Source: Verrucomicrobiales bacterium
Lineage (GTDB): Bacteria; Verrucomicrobiota; Verrucomicrobiia; Methylacidiphilales; JAAUTS01
DNA: 5,609 nucleotides
Direction: 5' to 3'
Assembly (NCBI GenBank): GCA_031279715.1
Contig: JAITHY010000043.1
Span: forward strand, 1 to 5,609
A program made the translations under genes and the position numbers. The notes below the pieces were generated by a model that did not search any database, was not told where the DNA came from, and saw only the letters and a program-made list of their open reading frames with translations. Position 1 is the stretch's first letter, and each line of letters starts with the position of its first letter. Positions 1 through 4,619 of this stretch are shown here, in pieces.

Positions 1-265
1 TGTACATCGGCGGCGCGGCGGCGGCTCCGCCCTTCGCCCAAAACAATCCCTCAAAATAAGAACCGATAACCCCCGCGAACGGCCATAATAACGCCGCCAT
101 GCCCCCCGCCACAAACACGATTCCCAACATGGAAAACAACAGGCTTTTCAATTTCTCGTCATCCGTCGCGTCCTCGGGCAAATTCCCGGCAAACCGGACC
201 AAAACATACCAGCCCGCGCCAATCAAAACGGCGGCGATGACAAGGAACCTGCATACTCTCCACAT
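1..265 (-). CDS. Membrane protein, two N-terminal helices, 3' end outside window
   Basis: I found this gene by reading the minus strand from an ATG at 265. The frame stays open through 88 residues to the window edge, so the C-terminal part is missing. The visible protein starts MWRVCRFLVIAAVLIGAGWY. It has a helix at about residues 5-25, a charged stretch (LPEDATDDEKLK, 29-40), a second helix at about 44-70 and an Ala/Pro-rich stretch ending APPMY at the edge. This is the pattern of a two-helix anchor followed by a domain I cannot see. I do not recognise the family. It begins 49 nt after the thioesterase stop, has no Shine-Dalgarno sequence and carries no copy of the CGCTGA palindrome found in every other gene here. 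It may therefore be a separate transcription unit. The coding call is fairly safe because of the long open frame and hydrophobic pattern; the function is unknown. Confidence 0.72.
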   Translation of the reverse strand, partial: MWRVCRFLVIAAVLIGAGWYVLVRFAGNLPEDATDDEKLKSLLFSMLGIVFVAGGMAALLWPFAGVIGSYFEGLFWAKGGAAAAPPMY

Positions 266-274
266 AATATTTCA

Positions 275-303
275 CTATTAGCGCGATTGAAAAATTTTGT
301 CAG
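275..303 (-). promoter_or_regulatory. Weak promoter candidate for the gene at 265
   Basis: On the minus strand CTGACA (298-303, one mismatch to TTGACA) is followed after 17 nt by TAATAG (275-280), a poor match to TATAAT. The ATG at 265 lies 9 nt beyond, so a transcript would start almost at the start codon. The site sits in the AT-rich 49-nt gap between two genes, and no terminator hairpin is visible there. The -10 match is weak, so this is only a candidate. Confidence 0.25.
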
Positions 304-314
304 CAAAAAACGGG

Positions 315-779
315 TCACCCAACCTCGCCGCGCCGCCAGCGCCGGCAAAAATCCTCGAAGAACGGCGGCTTGGCGACGAGGACTCCTTGCGCGCGGTCAA
401 TCATCAAATGCACGCTGTAACCCGTGCTCATCAGCTCACCGTCAGCGTTGTGAATGGCGAACTCGTAATCCAGCCGCGCCGCCTCGTTCCAGCACAAGCG
501 CGCCGTCACGCGGTAGGGCAAGCCGAGCGTCAGCGGCCGGTTGAAATCGGCGTGAAACTTCTTCAACGGAATAGTGACACCGTGGTTGAAAAAATCCAGA
601 TAACCGAAACCATAATGGTCGCCGAGCGCCATGCGGGCTTCCTCAAACCAACTCGCGTAGCGCCCGTGCCAGACGATGCTCAGCGGGTCAAGTTCGTCAA
701 AGCGGACGGCGCGGGTGATGCTCAGCGTCAACGGCGGCGGGGTTTCGGCGGCGGTTTTGAAATAAGCGTGGTGTTTCAT
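315..779 (-). CDS. Acyl-thioesterase of the 4HBT/YbgC hot-dog family
   Basis: This is a 154-residue protein, the usual size for a single hot-dog thioesterase. Residues 24-49 carry the family signature: VRFDELDPLSIVWHGRYASWFEEAR has the catalytic-type Asp31, His38 and the Glu46-Glu47 start of the long hot-dog helix, as in 4-hydroxybenzoyl-CoA thioesterase and YbgC. The family hydrolyses acyl-CoA or acyl-ACP thioesters in the cytoplasm. Next to a dehydratase, a lipoprotein and an exporter, it probably releases or edits the chain made by a type II fatty-acid/polyketide system; the thioesterase of aryl-polyene clusters is the obvious comparison. Its ATG overlaps the stop of the preceding dehydratase gene as ATGA, so translation is probably coupled, and there is no visible Shine-Dalgarno sequence. 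It contains three CGCTGA-palindrome copies. The substrate is not shown by the sequence. Confidence 0.88.
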   Translation of the reverse strand: MKHHAYFKTAAETPPPLTLSITRAVRFDELDPLSIVWHGRYASWFEEARMALGDHYGFGYLDFFNHGVTIPLKKFHADFNRPLTLGLPYRVTARLCWNEAARLDYEFAIHNADGELMSTGYSVHLMIDRAQGVLVAKPPFFEDFCRRWRRGEVG

Positions 780-1141
780 GCGGGTTCGACGGTCAGTTGG
801 ATGCGCGAGACGGGCGCGCCAGTCGCGTCACTGACGGTGAAGGTGTGGCGCTCACCGTCAGCGGCGACCTTGACGATTAATTTGGTGTCCGGCAAAACGG
901 GCCGGGAAAATTTCGCCCTGGCCAGATGCCTCAACCTCAGCGGGCGCCCGTGCAAACGCGCGGCGGCGGCGAGGCACAACTCCACCTGCGCGACGCCCGG
1001 CAGCAGCGGTTTTCCGGGAAAATGACCGTTGAACGCGGGAAAATCAGCGGCGATGAAAAACTCCGCCGCGTCACCGCCGCACGCTGACAATGAGCGTTCC
1101 GCCGCCTCGCTGATGGTGAGACTCATAACGGTTTTATCCAT
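776..1141 (-). CDS. FabZ/FabA-like 3-hydroxyacyl-ACP dehydratase
   Basis: This 121-residue hot-dog protein has the dehydratase active-site motif NGHFPGKPLLPGVAQVE at residues 38-54. His40 and Glu54 have the spacing of the FabZ catalytic pair (His, then Glu 14 residues later). It should remove water from 3-hydroxyacyl-ACP to give trans-2-enoyl-ACP. It is shorter than housekeeping FabZ and resembles the small accessory dehydratases of aryl-polyene-type clusters (inference from context). The start at 1141 overlaps the lipoprotein gene by 19 nt. The in-frame Met6 (ATG at 1126) would give a 4-nt ATGA overlap like the one at the other end of this gene, so it is an equally good or better start. The gene is read with the thioesterase and lipoprotein as one unit. 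Two palindrome copies lie within it (849-863 and 1082-1096). Confidence 0.87.
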   Translation of the reverse strand: MDKTVMSLTISEAAERSLSACGGDAAEFFIAADFPAFNGHFPGKPLLPGVAQVELCLAAAARLHGRPLRLRHLARAKFSRPVLPDTKLIVKVAADGERHTFTVSDATGAPVSRIQLTVEPA

Positions 1142-1539
1142 AAGTTGCCATCACCACGCCTTTCCGGCTTGTGGCTATTCACACCCACCGCTCCCATCGG
1201 AACACACCTGGCGGCAAAATAATCGCGGAAAAAATCCGCAAAATCCGCCACGGCGTGATACGGCACGAAAGATGCCCGCCAGTAAACATCCGTGGTTTTT
1301 TCCATGATTTTCATGTCAATCAATTTCATGCCAAGGTCGGACAGCACCACCACCCGCTGACCGTCAGCGACGCTCATCGCCAGCGTTCGAAACGGCAGTT
1401 GCCCGCGATAGACGCCGGCGAATTCCTCCGGCGCCGCCGCTGACGCGCCCGCCGGCGGCGTCACGTCGTAACGAATATTACTGGCGGCGCACCCTAACAA
1501 CAAAACCAACGCCAGCCCGCTCCCAAACCAATTTTTCAC
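1123..1539 (-). CDS. Small outer-membrane-type lipoprotein
   Basis: This is a 138-residue protein with a short signal peptide (Lys2, hydrophobic core 8-15) and the lipobox LLGC ending at Cys17. Ala follows the Cys, not the inner-membrane-retention Asp, so outer-membrane sorting is expected in a proteobacterium. The mature part begins with a Pro/Ala-rich linker (28-38). A compact domain follows, with an alternating strand pattern (RVVVLSDLGMKLIDMKI, 62-78) and an aromatic helix-like segment (ADFADFFRDYFAA, 98-110). I cannot assign a family. Aryl-polyene and flexirubin-type clusters typically encode a small lipoprotein near the exporter, which fits the neighbours. The start is a GTG with no Shine-Dalgarno sequence, chosen because it gives the only complete signal peptide. 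The stop lies inside the dehydratase gene. One perfect palindrome copy, at 1355-1369, encodes ADGQR. Confidence 0.82.
   Translation of the reverse strand: MKNWFGSGLALVLLLGCAASNIRYDVTPPAGASAAAPEEFAGVYRGQLPFRTLAMSVADGQRVVVLSDLGMKLIDMKIMEKTTDVYWRASFVPYHAVADFADFFRDYFAARCVPMGAVGVNSHKPERRGDGNLWIKPL
1355..1369. repeat. Perfect palindrome copy in the lipoprotein gene
   Basis: CGCTGACCGTCAGCG has both arms intact around a single unpaired central base. On the coding strand it is read as GCT GAC GGT CAG CG, giving ADGQR, which is the second of the two frames the family uses. Confidence 0.8.
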
Positions 1540-1545
1540 CGCAGC

Positions 1546-1573
1546 AATATAACGGGCTGAACGGCAGCGTCAA
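1546..1573 (-). promoter_or_regulatory. Sigma-70-like promoter candidate before the lipoprotein gene
   Basis: On the minus strand TTGACG (1568-1573) is followed after 16 nt by TATATT (1546-1551); each hexamer differs from consensus at one position. The GTG start codon lies only 6 nt past the -10 box, so transcription would begin at or next to the start codon and the mRNA would be leaderless. This fits the absence of a ribosome binding site. It is the best promoter match I saw and would make lipoprotein-dehydratase-thioesterase a transcription unit of its own. Confidence 0.5.
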
Positions 1574-1593
1574 CGGCTCTTGTTCGGCGGCAG

Positions 1594-1622
1594 CCAATTC
1601 CCCTTTCGCAAAGGGGAATTGG
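1594..1622. repeat. Perfect 13-bp inverted repeat, dispersed-repeat type
   Basis: CCAATTCCCCTTT (1594-1606), a CGC loop, then its exact complement AAAGGGGAATTGG (1610-1622) form a 29-nt hairpin with no mismatch. It lies in the 175-nt gap between the cassette ending at 1715 and the lipoprotein starting at 1539. No T-run follows on either strand, so it is not a standard Rho-independent terminator, though it could still stop or stabilise the cassette mRNA. A/T-flanked C4/G4 hairpins of this look occur as dispersed intergenic repeats in many genomes; membership in such a family here is inference. Confidence 0.75.
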
Positions 1623-1714
1623 GGAATGAGATGCCGCTGAGGCTGTGCATTTTGAAAAACGCTCCAAATAAATTCCGCGTCTTTGCGCGAACAAAACAGC
1701 GGGCGCGCCGCGCC

Positions 1715-2494
1715 TCAACCATGCCCTGAACTCGGCATCGGCACTGTGGCGCCAAAACCGCCGGCGCTGTTGCGGCGCAGTTTGAGCATGACCAGCAGCC
1801 GGTAAAGCCATGAGCGGTAGGACGGCGGGGCGCTGACGGTCAGCGGTTGCGGTGACTGCTCTTTCGCAACATTCAACACGCTGACGCTCAGCCCGGCTTC
1901 CTGCCAGCGCAACATCACATGCGCCAAATCATCGGCGGGAACACGCCGGCCGGCATGGTACAACAAAATTTTTCCGACGCCGCGGTCTTGCAAAAACTCC
2001 GCCGAGGGGAAATCTTGCGGGAACACCAGCCAGCGGTTGTCGTAGTCGCCGGGCTTGACGGCAAGGCCTCCGTCCTTGTTCCGATGCGCGTCCAGCAAAA
2101 ACGCGGGCGGCGCTGACGGTGACAAATTCGCCCGCTCCATCCACTCCGCCACGGGTTTCAACGCCCGCAACACACCGCGCGTGTCCACCACCTCCCTCGC
2201 GCCGTAACTTGTGTTCATCAACAACAGCGGGCGGTAGCCGGCGCGCGCCAGTTGCGCCGCCGCCGCCATCGCGGCGTCCGCCGGCAAGTCCACAACCAGC
2301 GCGTTTTGCGGCGCCGACCACGCCGGCGGGACGGCGGGCAGCGTGTCGTCGCGCGTGAAATTCTGAGCGTCAGCGGGCGGCCCAGGGTCGTGAAATTTTT
2401 CACCGCCGGCAAACAGCGCGGGCTTGACCCACGGCGACCACGGGCTGTCCTCCGGCGTCCACATTTCGTAAAGTTTCCGATAGTCCGTTTGCAT
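1715..2494 (-). CDS. Unrecognised soluble protein following the ATP-grasp ligase
   Basis: This 259-residue protein has no signal peptide or clear membrane helix. The N-terminus is rich in Trp and Pro (MWTPEDSPWSPWVKP, 11-25). A Rossmann-like alternation follows: strand NALVVDLP (64-71), helix AAMAAAAQLARAGY (74-87), strand PLLLMN (89-94). Further on are AFLLDAHR (131-138), DNRWLVFPQDFPSAEFL (152-168) and strand KILLYH (175-180), with a helix and strand after that. The C-terminal 40 residues are basic or low-complexity. The dense aromatic/Asp motifs suggest a conserved, perhaps catalytic, domain, but I cannot name it. It starts 2 nt after the ligase stop, so the two are probably co-translated and may act together. 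A good ribosome binding site, AGGGGG at 2503-2508, lies 8 nt before the ATG. Palindrome copies at 1831 and 1879 encode LTVS and LSVS. Confidence 0.82.
   Translation of the reverse strand: MQTDYRKLYEMWTPEDSPWSPWVKPALFAGGEKFHDPGPPADAQNFTRDDTLPAVPPAWSAPQNALVVDLPADAAMAAAAQLARAGYRPLLLMNTSYGAREVVDTRGVLRALKPVAEWMERANLSPSAPPAFLLDAHRNKDGGLAVKPGDYDNRWLVFPQDFPSAEFLQDRGVGKILLYHAGRRVPADDLAHVMLRWQEAGLSVSVLNVAKEQSPQPLTVSAPPSYRSWLYRLLVMLKLRRNSAGGFGATVPMPSSGHG
1831..1845. repeat. Perfect palindrome copy in the gene after the ligase
   Basis: CGCTGACGGTCAGCG, the exact reverse complement of the copy at 1355. It is read on the coding strand as CTG ACC GTC AGC, giving LTVS. A one-mismatch copy follows at 1879-1893, only 33 nt away. 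Confidence 0.8.
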
Positions 2495-2496
2495 TT

Positions 2497-3780
2497 TTAT
2501 TTCCCCCTGACGAGCACCGGCACCTCGCGCGCCGCGCTGTTAATCAGCGGTTTCGCAGCCATGCGACCGTAAATGCCGCCAACGACGCCGTCAATCACAA
2601 ACACGCCGGCGCACAGGTGCCGCCGGCCGTCGGGCGTCAGCACCGGCGCGGAATCGAAGCGCCGCTGCGCCACCCATTGCGACGGCTCGCGCGAGCAACG
2701 GCGGCGGATTTTCGCGGCGTCCCGCGCCGGCGTGACGCTGGCGATGAGCACGTCCTCGCCCACCCGCCCCAGCGCGGGTTTCAGCACCCACTCCCGTTCG
2801 TCGGGAAATTTTATGGGTGACAATTTTCGCATGAGCCAGTTGCGTTCAGCGCCGGCGAGCGGCCGGGTTTTCGGCATCAGGCGCGGCCAGACTTTCAGCG
2901 TATTGTCCGGCAACCTTGGCCAGAGCAGGGGAAAACGCTTGGTTTGCGAAATAATCGCCGCGCCCGGGTTGAGCGTCAGCGTGCCGGAATTTTCTTTCGG
3001 CGCGAAAAAATTATGCCACATTTTTCCACGCAACGCCGGCAGCCATTCCGCCGGAAAGAAGCGGAACAGCGCATCGATTTTTTCGCTCCGCTGACCGTCA
3101 GCGAGCCATGCCGCGCCGTCCCGCCACTGAACGTCAGCGGGACTCGCCAGCGCCGCCCGCAGTCCGGCGCGCGCCAGCTCTTGTTGCAAATAAACCATCA
3201 CCTGCCGGTCGTCGGCGTAAGCCGTGGCGTGCGCCAGCGCGATGCTCGCGCCCGCGGGGATTTTTTCGCGCAGCCGCCGCGCCAGTGTTTGCGCGGGATT
3301 GCCGCTGACGCTCAGACCGGGCGCGAGGCCGGACTCGGCGAACTCGCGGCACATTCTTTCGGAAAAGCCACCCGCCTCGATGTAGCCGCCGGGCACGTCG
3401 CTGTTCACCTCCGTCACGCGCCAGCCCGCTGTCGTTGGATGAAAATCAAAACGCATCACGCGGCATGTCCGCTGAGCGTCAGCGTCACCGCCGGCGAGCG
3501 CGCGGCGCAATTCTCGCGGCAGCGCGAGCAAGTCCAGCAGCCGCGCGTCTCGCAACACCGCCCGCTCCGCCGCCAGTGTTTCCGCGTACAACGCCATTGC
3601 CAGTTCGCGCAACTCCGCCCATTGTCCGCGCTCCAGAACCACGGCGAAATCCGCCAGCGCCGGCGTGTCGCCCACCTGCGGGTCCCACTTGCAGCAATCG
3701 AAAATGGCATGACGCCGTGCCGCCCTCATCCGTTCTTTTGGCAACCGCGGCGTGCAACTCAATCCCGTGTTCATGTTCAT
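2497..3780 (-). CDS. Glutathionylspermidine-synthase-like ATP-grasp ligase
   Basis: This 427-residue protein resembles the C-terminal synthetase domain of glutathionylspermidine synthase and E. coli YjfC. Those enzymes use ATP to join a carboxylate to an amine through an acyl-phosphate. Visible landmarks are RFDFHPTTAGWRVTEVNSD (110-128) with the EVN signature, NPGAAIISQTKRFPLLW (271-287), the nucleotide-binding WVLKPALGRVGEDV (331-344) with Lys334 and its glycine loop, VAQRRF (370-375), and the C-terminal GVFVIDGVVGGIYGR...PLIN (392-414). No amidase domain is present. It follows the DUF350-like gene by 1 nt. The substrate is unknown; an amine or amino-acid addition to a peptide or lipid is the general expectation. 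Two starts compete: ATG 3780 and ATG 3774. The second has GGTGA 7 nt upstream, a better spacing. Six palindrome copies lie in the gene. Confidence 0.83.
   Translation of the reverse strand: MNMNTGLSCTPRLPKERMRAARRHAIFDCCKWDPQVGDTPALADFAVVLERGQWAELRELAMALYAETLAAERAVLRDARLLDLLALPRELRRALAGGDADAQRTCRVMRFDFHPTTAGWRVTEVNSDVPGGYIEAGGFSERMCREFAESGLAPGLSVSGNPAQTLARRLREKIPAGASIALAHATAYADDRQVMVYLQQELARAGLRAALASPADVQWRDGAAWLADGQRSEKIDALFRFFPAEWLPALRGKMWHNFFAPKENSGTLTLNPGAAIISQTKRFPLLWPRLPDNTLKVWPRLMPKTRPLAGAERNWLMRKLSPIKFPDEREWVLKPALGRVGEDVLIASVTPARDAAKIRRRCSREPSQWVAQRRFDSAPVLTPDGRRHLCAGVFVIDGVVGGIYGRMAAKPLINSAAREVPVLVRGK
2503..2508 (-). promoter_or_regulatory. Ribosome binding site AGGGGG
   Basis: AGGGGG on the minus strand lies 8 nt before the ATG at 2494 and overlaps the end of the ligase coding sequence. 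It is the clearest Shine-Dalgarno sequence in the window. It shows that internal genes of this operon use conventional initiation, whereas the genes that follow the larger gaps lack one. Confidence 0.6.
3089..3103. repeat. Perfect palindrome copy in the ligase gene
   Basis: CGCTGACCGTCAGCG, identical to the copy at 1355 and read in the same frame (ADGQR) in an unrelated protein. A one-mismatch copy lies 21 nt further on, at 3125-3139. Confidence 0.8.
3470..3484. repeat. Perfect-arm palindrome copy near the ligase N-terminal region
   Basis: CGCTGAGCGTCAGCG has intact arms with a GCG centre. It is read on the coding strand as GAC GCT CAG CGG, giving DAQR, the second reading frame. Confidence 0.8.
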
Positions 3781-3781
3781 G

Positions 3782-4564
3782 TCACCAAACGCCGAGCCAG
3801 AGCAAATAACCGCCGCTGGCCATCAGCTCCGCCATCACCAGCGCGACGCTGACGCCCAGCGGCAGCCGCGTACGCCGCGCCGCGAACTCCACGGCGGCGA
3901 GCGCCAGCATCGCCGCGAACAGCGGCCGCCCCGCGTGTAAAAAATCCGTCACCGTGCCGCTGACGCTCACCCAATCCCCCGCCACCGCCCGCCCCGCCAG
4001 CGCGCCGCCGCACAAGAAAAATCCCGCCAGGCGCGTCGCCAGGCTGGTGTCGCGGTTGACCGTGACGCGCTCCATCATGTCGGCGCTGAAGTTCAGCAGC
4101 ACCAGCCCGAGCCACAGCGCTCCGGTTGACAGCAACGCGGAAAACACCACCACCCACCAGCCCGGCCCGTCGCCGACATTCGCGCCGCCGAACGCCAGCG
4201 TCACGCCGAGCATCAGCCCCGCGCCGCACAGCGCCGCCGCCGGATTGCGCGAGTCAATCCAGTCGTAGCGCAAATCAAACCCCAGCGCCCCAAACGCCGT
4301 GACCGTGACCGTCAGCCACGCCAGCCCCATGAGCGAATAAAAGCCGAGATACAACACGCTGCTCCTCACGTCGTGGCTTGACCAGCAGCGCAGCACCGCC
4401 AGCAACAGCAGTGTGACCATCAGCGGCATGATTTGCGCGAACCATCGCCCCGCCGGATTGCGCTCCAATTTCAAGCCGCGCGGGCACCAGAGGAATATCC
4501 ATTGGAGCCAATACCCCGCCAGCAACGCGCTGACAATCAGCGCGATTATTTCATCACCGCTCAC
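3782..4564 (-). CDS. Eight-helix membrane protein resembling DUF350/YjfL
   Basis: This is a 260-residue inner-membrane protein with hydrophobic segments at about 6-26, 43-60, 68-93, 110-129, 136-157, 174-195, 213-229 and 235-258. Helix pairs recur, and two linkers read RNPAAALCGAGLMLG (106-120) and NRDTSLATRLAGFFLCGG (170-187). They resemble the N-x-A-A-x-L-x-x-x-G-x-x-x-G repeat of DUF350 proteins such as YjfL. The first pair (ERNPAGRWFAQ, 34-44) looks like a decayed copy, so the protein may consist of four tandem two-helix units. The DUF350 match is by eye. Pairing with a GspS-like ligase supports it, because E. coli yjfL and yjfC share a locus. The GTG start is the only good candidate and has no Shine-Dalgarno sequence. 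The stop is 1 nt before the ligase ATG. The role is unknown. Confidence 0.78.
   Translation of the reverse strand: MSGDEIIALIVSALLAGYWLQWIFLWCPRGLKLERNPAGRWFAQIMPLMVTLLLLAVLRCWSSHDVRSSVLYLGFYSLMGLAWLTVTVTAFGALGFDLRYDWIDSRNPAAALCGAGLMLGVTLAFGGANVGDGPGWWVVVFSALLSTGALWLGLVLLNFSADMMERVTVNRDTSLATRLAGFFLCGGALAGRAVAGDWVSVSGTVTDFLHAGRPLFAAMLALAAVEFAARRTRLPLGVSVALVMAELMASGGYLLWLGVW
4528..4542. repeat. Perfect-arm palindrome copy in the first helix of the DUF350-like gene
   Basis: CGCTGACAATCAGCG has intact arms with a CAA centre, and the symmetry extends one base further on each side (GCGC ends). It encodes LIVS inside the first membrane helix. The centre has changed to suit a hydrophobic codon while the arms are kept. 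Confidence 0.8.
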
Positions 4565-4572
4565 GGGCGAAA

Positions 4573-4599
4573 ATTGTACAGCAAAATTATTTATGACAA
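4573..4599 (-). promoter_or_regulatory. Promoter candidate before the DUF350-like gene
   Basis: On the minus strand TTGTCA (4594-4599) and TACAAT (4573-4578) each match consensus at five of six positions, with a 15-nt spacer, slightly short. They lie in the AT-rich 55-nt gap after the exporter gene, and the GTG start codon is 8 nt beyond the -10 box. Transcription from here would give an almost leaderless mRNA for the three-gene cassette. Confidence 0.4.
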
Positions 4600-4619
4600 A
4601 CGCGAAAAAGCGGGCGCTG

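Larger units (their letters stand above)
1540..1714. other. Intergenic spacer separating cassette from lipoprotein unit
   Basis: This is the longest non-coding stretch in the window. It holds the 29-nt hairpin repeat and, next to the lipoprotein gene, the promoter candidate at 1546-1573. Open frames cross it on the minus strand, but they run out of phase through the 3' end of the neighbouring gene and have no recognisable start context or protein features. No palindrome of the CGCTGA family with two or fewer mismatches lies in it. Confidence 0.7.

Noticed and set aside
297..1025. Plus-strand open frame of 242 codons
   Set aside because: It is antisense to the thioesterase and dehydratase genes, both of which carry recognisable active-site motifs.
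1594..1622. Rho-independent terminator
   Set aside because: The stem is strong, but neither strand has a T-run after it. I kept it as a repeat only.
1536..1811. Minus-strand open frames crossing the intergenic gap
   Set aside because: They overlap the end of the upstream gene out of phase and pass through the hairpin repeat, so their peptides (such as PLRKGNW) are just translated repeat.
2944..3852. Plus-strand open frame of 302 codons
   Set aside because: It lies opposite the ligase gene, which has clear ATP-grasp motifs. The plus-strand product is Arg-rich and featureless.
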